From: Cryobacterium cryoconiti
GTDB lineage: Bacteria > Actinomycetota > Actinomycetes > Actinomycetales > Microbacteriaceae
Assembly (NCBI RefSeq): GCF_004403065.1
Contig: NZ_SOHA01000020.1
Location: 1 to 64,000 of the forward strand
DNA: 64,000 nucleotides
Direction: 5' to 3'
Shown: positions 60,294-64,000 of the stretch, piece by piece
Numbering within the stretch: position 1 is the stretch's first letter
Layout of the letters: every line of letters starts with the position of its first letter
Notes under the pieces: generated by a model
What the model was told of the DNA's origin: nothing
Seen by the model: only the letters and a program-made list of their open reading frames with translations
Databases searched by the model: none
Made by a program: the position numbers and the translations under genes

Positions 60294-61403
60294 CTAGGAG
60301 GCGGAGGTTGCCGCCGCAGTTGCTGCCGCTGCCGCCTTTGCGAGTTTCGCGGCCTTGGCGGCCGCACGCAGGCGGGAAACCTCGTACAGGGTCACGCCGG
60401 CTGCGATCCCGGCGTTCAGCGATTCGGTCGAGGCGCTGATCGGGATCGACACGATCGCATCGCAGGTCTCGGTGACGAGGCGGGACAGGCCCTTGCCCTC
60501 GCTGCCGACGACGATCACGATCGGACGCTCGGCGAAACCGATTCCGAGCTCGGGTAGCTGGGTGTCACCGTCGCCGGCGAGGCCGATCACGAGCACGCCG
60601 CGTTCCTTGAGCGCCTTGAGCGACTGGGTCAGGTTGGTGGCCATCGCGACGGGCAGGCGGGCTGCGGCGCCCGCCGAGGTCTTCCACGCCGACGCGGTCA
60701 CACCGACGGAGCGACGCTGCGGCACGATCACGCCGTGACCGCCGAAAGCGGCCGTCGAACGGATGATGGCACCGAGGTTGCGCGGGTCGGTGATGCCGTC
60801 GAGGGCGACGAAGAGCGGCTTGTGGCCGCGGCTGATCGTCAGTTCCAGGAGCTCGAGGGGCTCGGCGTACTCGTAGGCCGGCACCTTGAGCGCGAGGCCC
60901 TGGTGCACCGAGTCCCGGCCGGCCAGACGGTCGAGTTCCGGACGCATGACCTCGAGCACCGGGATGCCGCGGGTCGTCGCGAGGGTGAGGACTTCCTTCA
61001 CCCGAACGTCCATTTCAATCCGCGTTGCCATGTACAGGGCGGTGGCGGGGATCTTCGCCCGCAACGCTTCCAGCACGGAGTTGCGTCCGGTCACGACCTC
61101 ATGCTCGTCGATCTGCTTCGCGCGCCGGGTGGAGGCGCCGCCGCCGCCGGTGTTGCCGGTGGTCGCGCTGCGCGGCGCGCTCTTGGGTCCCGCGGAGCTG
61201 CGGCTGCGGCCGCCGCCGGCCGCGACGAAGCGGTCGGCAGCCAGCTTGCGCTTGCCGGCCGGGTGGTACGGACGGTCTTCGGCCTTGGGAGTGGGCTTCT
61301 TGCCCTCGAGCGCCTGGCGTCCCTGGCCGCCGGAACCGACCTGCGGTCCCCGGCTGCCCTTGCGCACGGCCCCGGTGCGGGACTTGCGGTCTGTGTTCTT
61401 CAT
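60294..61403 (-). CDS. rlmB: 23S rRNA (guanosine-2251-2'-O)-methyltransferase RlmB
   Basis: A SpoU/TrmH-class methyltransferase of 369 residues that uses S-adenosylmethionine to methylate G2251 in the 23S rRNA P-loop. The N-terminal 95 residues are a basic, Gly/Lys/Arg-rich extension that is probably disordered. Then a substrate-binding domain (VVTGRNSVLEALRAKIPATAL) and the SPOUT knot: FVALDGITDPRNLGAIIRSTAAFGGHGV, VIVVGSEGKGLSRLV, and IPISASTESLNAGIAAGVTLYEV. The start overlaps the end of cysS, a standard actinobacterial order (ispDF, cysS, rlmB). Confidence 0.95.
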   Translation of the reverse strand: MKNTDRKSRTGAVRKGSRGPQVGSGGQGRQALEGKKPTPKAEDRPYHPAGKRKLAADRFVAAGGGRSRSSAGPKSAPRSATTGNTGGGGASTRRAKQIDEHEVVTGRNSVLEALRAKIPATALYMATRIEMDVRVKEVLTLATTRGIPVLEVMRPELDRLAGRDSVHQGLALKVPAYEYAEPLELLELTISRGHKPLFVALDGITDPRNLGAIIRSTAAFGGHGVIVPQRRSVGVTASAWKTSAGAAARLPVAMATNLTQSLKALKERGVLVIGLAGDGDTQLPELGIGFAERPIVIVVGSEGKGLSRLVTETCDAIVSIPISASTESLNAGIAAGVTLYEVSRLRAAAKAAKLAKAAAAATAAATSAS

Positions 61404-62812
61404 CAGTCAAAACTCCAATGGGCACCCGAGGGGGTGTCTTCGATGGTAATTCCGGCGGCGACGAGCTCGTCCCGGATACGGTCTGCGGCCGCATAGTCGC
61501 GGCCCTGCCTTGCGGTTTCGCGGTCGTCGAGCAGTCGCTCGACGAGGGCGGTCAGTGCGATCATCGCCGGTTCGTCCGTCGACACGGCCCACCCGGGCGA
61601 CAGAGGGTTGATCCCGAGGACCTCGCTCATGGCGAGCACATGTCCACGGGCGGCGGCCGCGGCGTGCAGGTCTTCGGCGTCCAACGCCGCGTTGCCGGTC
61701 CGCACGGTTTCGTGCAGCACGGCCAGGGCCTGAGGAACGGCCAGGTCGTCGTCCATGGCGGTCGCGAATTCGTCCGGGACGATTTCCACTCCGGATCCGG
61801 CGAACCGGGTGTCGGCCAGGCGGCGATCGGCGCGGTCGAGGAAACTCTCGATGCGCTCGAGGGCCGCTTCGGCCTCCACGAGGGCACCTTCGTGGTAATC
61901 GATGGTGGAGCGGTAATGGGCCGCGCCCAGGTAGTAGCGAACCACGATGGAACGAGCCTGGTCGAGCAGTTCCGCCGCGAACACGGAGTTGCCGAGCGAT
62001 TTGGACATCTTCTGCCCGTTCACGTTCACGAGCCCGTTATGCACCCAGTAGTTCGCGAAACCATCGCCGGCAGCGGCGGACTGGGCCAGCTCATTCTCGT
62101 GGTGCGGGAAGCGAAGATCGAGCCCGCCGCCGTGGATGTCGAACCGTTCGCCGAGGTAGCGCGATGCCATGGCCGAGCATTCCACGTGCCAGCCGGGCCG
62201 GCCGGGTCCCCACGGGGACGCCCAGGAGGCCGACTCCGGCTCGTCGGCCTTGCGTCCCTTCCACAGAGCGAAGTCGCGCGGGTCCTTCTTGCCGCGCGGG
62301 TCGGCATCCACGGCCGCCTCCATATCGCCGCGACGCTGACGGGTCAGGTCGCCGTAGTCGGGCCAGCTCGCCGTGTCGAAATAGACGTCGCTGGAGTCGT
62401 CGTCGGCCGGGTAGGCGTGACCGCGCTCGATCAGGCGGCCGATGAGGTCCTGCATCTGCTGGATGCTGGCGGTGGCCCGGGGTTCGTAGCTGGGGGCCAG
62501 GATGCCGAGCTTCTGGTAGCCGGCGGTGAACTCCAGCTCGTACCGGTAGGCCAGGGCCCACCATTCCTCAGTGCCGCGGGCGGCGTGGGCGAGGATCTTG
62601 TCGTCGATGTCGGTGACGTTGCGCACGAAGGTGACGTCGAGACCACGGTAGGTGAGCCACCGACGCAACTGGTCGTAGACGAGCGCGCTGCGCAGGTGGC
62701 CGATGTGGGGCGAGGACTGCACGGTGGGTCCGCAGACGTAGATGCCCACCGCGCCGGGCGTGAGGGGAATGAAGTCGCGGAGGGCCTGGGCCCGGGAATC
62801 GTAGAGTCGCAT
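61403..62812 (-). CDS. cysS: Cysteinyl-tRNA synthetase
   Basis: A class I synthetase of 469 residues that charges tRNA-Cys. The HIGH motif is [14 protein letters not shown], the KMSKS motif [13 protein letters not shown], and the zinc/substrate Cys and His residues are in [15 protein letters not shown] and [10 protein letters not shown] chose ATG 62812, with GGGAAG 7 nt upstream, in preference to the GTG at 62818. Its start is adjacent to the stop of ispDF and its end meets the rlmB start. Confidence 0.97.
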   Translation of the reverse strand: MRLYDSRAQALRDFIPLTPGAVGIYVCGPTVQSSPHIGHLRSALVYDQLRRWLTYRGLDVTFVRNVTDIDDKILAHAARGTEEWWALAYRYELEFTAGYQKLGILAPSYEPRATASIQQMQDLIGRLIERGHAYPADDDSSDVYFDTASWPDYGDLTRQRRGDMEAAVDADPRGKKDPRDFALWKGRKADEPESASWASPWGPGRPGWHVECSAMASRYLGERFDIHGGGLDLRFPHHENELAQSAAAGDGFANYWVHNGLVNVNGQKMSKSLGNSVFAAELLDQARSIVVRYYLGAAHYRSTIDYHEGALVEAEAALERIESFLDRADRRLADTRFAGSGVEIVPDEFATAMDDDLAVPQALAVLHETVRTGNAALDAEDLHAAAAARGHVLAMSEVLGINPLSPGWAVSTDEPAMIALTALVERLLDDRETARQGRDYAAADRIRDELVAAGITIEDTPSGAHWSFD

Positions 62813-62814
62813 GG

Positions 62815-64000
62815 TCACGCTTCCCAGCTTAGGTCAGGGTCTGCCGGCTGCCTGGGGAAAATGAGCGCTGTCGCGAGGGCAGCGATGCCCTCGCCGCGCC
62901 CGGTGAGGCCCAGGGCATCCGTCGTGGTCGCGGACACGTTGACCGGCGCCTTCAGCAGCCCGCTCAGGAGCGCCTCCGCCTCGGCCCGGCGGGGACTGAG
63001 CTTGGGCCGGTTGCCGATGATCTGCACTGCGACGTTACCGACCCGGAAACCGCCGTCAGCCAGGAGGCGCAGTGTCTCCCGCAGGAAAACGTCGCCGTGG
63101 GCGCCGTCGAAGCGCGGATCGGAGGTGCCGAAGACGCCGCCGATGTCGCCCAGCCCGGCGGCGGACAGCAGGGCGTCGCAGATGGCGTGCACGACGGCGT
63201 CACCGTCGCTGTGCCCGGACAGGCCGCGCTCCCCCGGCCAGTGCAGACCGGCCAGCCACAGTTCCGACTCGTCGTCGAAGGCGTGAACGTCGAGGCCGGT
63301 GCCGACCCGCGAGGCGGACGCGGCCGGTTCCCGCGCCCTGAGCAGGGACTCGGCGCGGCGCAGATCCCATGGAGTGGTGATTTTGAACGCCAGCGGGTCT
63401 CCGGCGATCACGCTCACGGGGAAGCCGGCGGCCGCGACCACGCCCGCATCGTCTGTCGCCGAGGCGGTGGCGCCCACGATCGCGAATTCGAGCATCTCCC
63501 GCGGGAAGCCCTGGGGCGTCTGAACGGCGGACAGCTCGGCACGGTCCACCGTGCCGAGGATCGCGCCGGCACGGGTGACGTTCTTGATCGTGTCGACCAG
63601 GGGCAGTCCGGGAACGATCCCGTGCCCGGTGGACCGTACGGAATCGACGACGGCGTCGCAGAGCGCGGCGGGGGTGAGCGCGCGCGCCGCATCGTGCACC
63701 AGAACGACGCGCACGCCGGGCTGCAGTGCGGCCAGCCCGCGAATGACGGAGTCCTGCCGGGTCGCACCGCCGGCCACCACGTCGACCGAGGTCCCGCCGC
63801 CGGCCCGGGCGGCGATCCGGTGCGCCTCCGCGAGGTGGCTGTTCGGTGCGACGACAATGACCTGGGCCGCGTCGCGCATCCCGAAAACGGCGAGCAGGGA
63901 GCGTTCGAGCAGCGTGCGCCCGGCCAGCAAGACGAACGCTTTGGGCTGCGGGTGCCCAAGCCGACTGCCGCTGCCCGCGGCGACGACGATGACCGCAACC
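62815..64000 (-). CDS. ispDF: Bifunctional IspD-IspF (MEP pathway), 5' end outside window
   Basis: Two MEP-pathway enzymes are fused. The N-terminal IspD domain (4-diphosphocytidyl-2-C-methylerythritol synthase) shows [10 protein letters not shown] at the extreme right edge, so only a few residues are missing, then [11 protein letters not shown] and [11 protein letters not shown]. The C-terminal IspF domain (methylerythritol cyclodiphosphate synthase) begins [11 protein letters not shown] (metal-binding Asp-x-His), then [19 protein letters not shown], and ends near [23 protein letters not shown]. Together they make isoprenoid precursors that can also supply the polyprenyl carriers used by glycan assembly. 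It heads the ispDF-cysS-rlmB run. Confidence 0.96.
   Translation of the reverse strand, partial: VAVIVVAAGSGSRLGHPQPKAFVLLAGRTLLERSLLAVFGMRDAAQVIVVAPNSHLAEAHRIAARAGGGTSVDVVAGGATRQDSVIRGLAALQPGVRVVLVHDAARALTPAALCDAVVDSVRSTGHGIVPGLPLVDTIKNVTRAGAILGTVDRAELSAVQTPQGFPREMLEFAIVGATASATDDAGVVAAAGFPVSVIAGDPLAFKITTPWDLRRAESLLRAREPAASASRVGTGLDVHAFDDESELWLAGLHWPGERGLSGHSDGDAVVHAICDALLSAAGLGDIGGVFGTSDPRFDGAHGDVFLRETLRLLADGGFRVGNVAVQIIGNRPKLSPRRAEAEALLSGLLKAPVNVSATTTDALGLTGRGEGIAALATALIFPRQPADPDLSWEA

Overview
This is a high-GC window of ordinary, densely coded chromosome from an actinobacterium. The most likely family is Microbacteriaceae (Cryobacterium/Leifsonia-like). The reasons are the DUF2530, DUF3027, DUF3263 and DUF4032 genes, an SF1 helicase with an MTES_1575-type nuclease tail, an ispD-ispF fusion, many GTG/TTG starts, and several -10 boxes placed so close to the start codon that the mRNA would be leaderless. 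The species call is inference. I see no insertion sequence, prophage, integrase or CRISPR array.

Layout. 1-3.6 kb: galU and a GNAT acetyltransferase run leftward; a 5-formyltetrahydrofolate cyclo-ligase, an FmdB zinc ribbon and mscL run rightward. 3.9-10.1 kb: a degenerate SF1 helicase/nuclease with a coupled small protein, an adenine/adenosine deaminase, and CorA. 10.2-16.3 kb: a compact poly-amino-acid locus with a 4'-phosphopantetheinyl transferase converging on an operon of a 1310-residue Pls-type (epsilon-poly-L-lysine synthetase-like) single-module NRPS and an M1 metallopeptidase. The specificity residues I can read in the adenylation domain resemble a lysine code. A HAD phosphatase follows.

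17.4-34.5 kb is the most unusual part. A membrane hybrid histidine kinase is divergent from a 12-gene run in which nearly every start overlaps the preceding stop. The order is GT4 glycosyltransferase, MOP flippase, GT2 glycosyltransferase, STAS protein, SpoIIE-type PP2C phosphatase, RsbW-like kinase, second STAS protein, stand-alone receiver, membrane EEP-domain protein, a GT-C-like protein fused to a soluble domain, a secreted Ig-like protein, and a membrane-anchored glycosidase-fold protein that lacks the expected catalytic residues. I read it as a surface-glycan assembly locus that carries its own phospho-signalling switch. Two identical 10-bp palindromes sit in the divergent promoter region.

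34.5-37.8 kb: tRNA-Arg and two secreted cell-wall hydrolases (CHAP and NlpC/P60) that share a linker motif. Between them is an HNH protein whose 5' region looks like an attenuator. 37.8-44.9 kb: DtxR regulator, serC, DUF2530, DUF3027, cold-shock protein, and the XPB helicase with its Helicase_C_3 partner. 44.9-50.8 kb: RibD_C reductase, FolP2-type protein, FAD oxidoreductase, a two-component system and a lone WXG100 protein. 50.8-56.4 kb: groEL with two CIRCE elements, a DUF3048 lipoprotein, cspA, LytR_C and DUF3263 proteins, msrB, a nitroreductase and tRNA-Thr. 56.5-64 kb: a DsbA-like protein, a sugar-ABC ATPase, DUF4032, rlmB, cysS and ispDF, which runs off the right edge.
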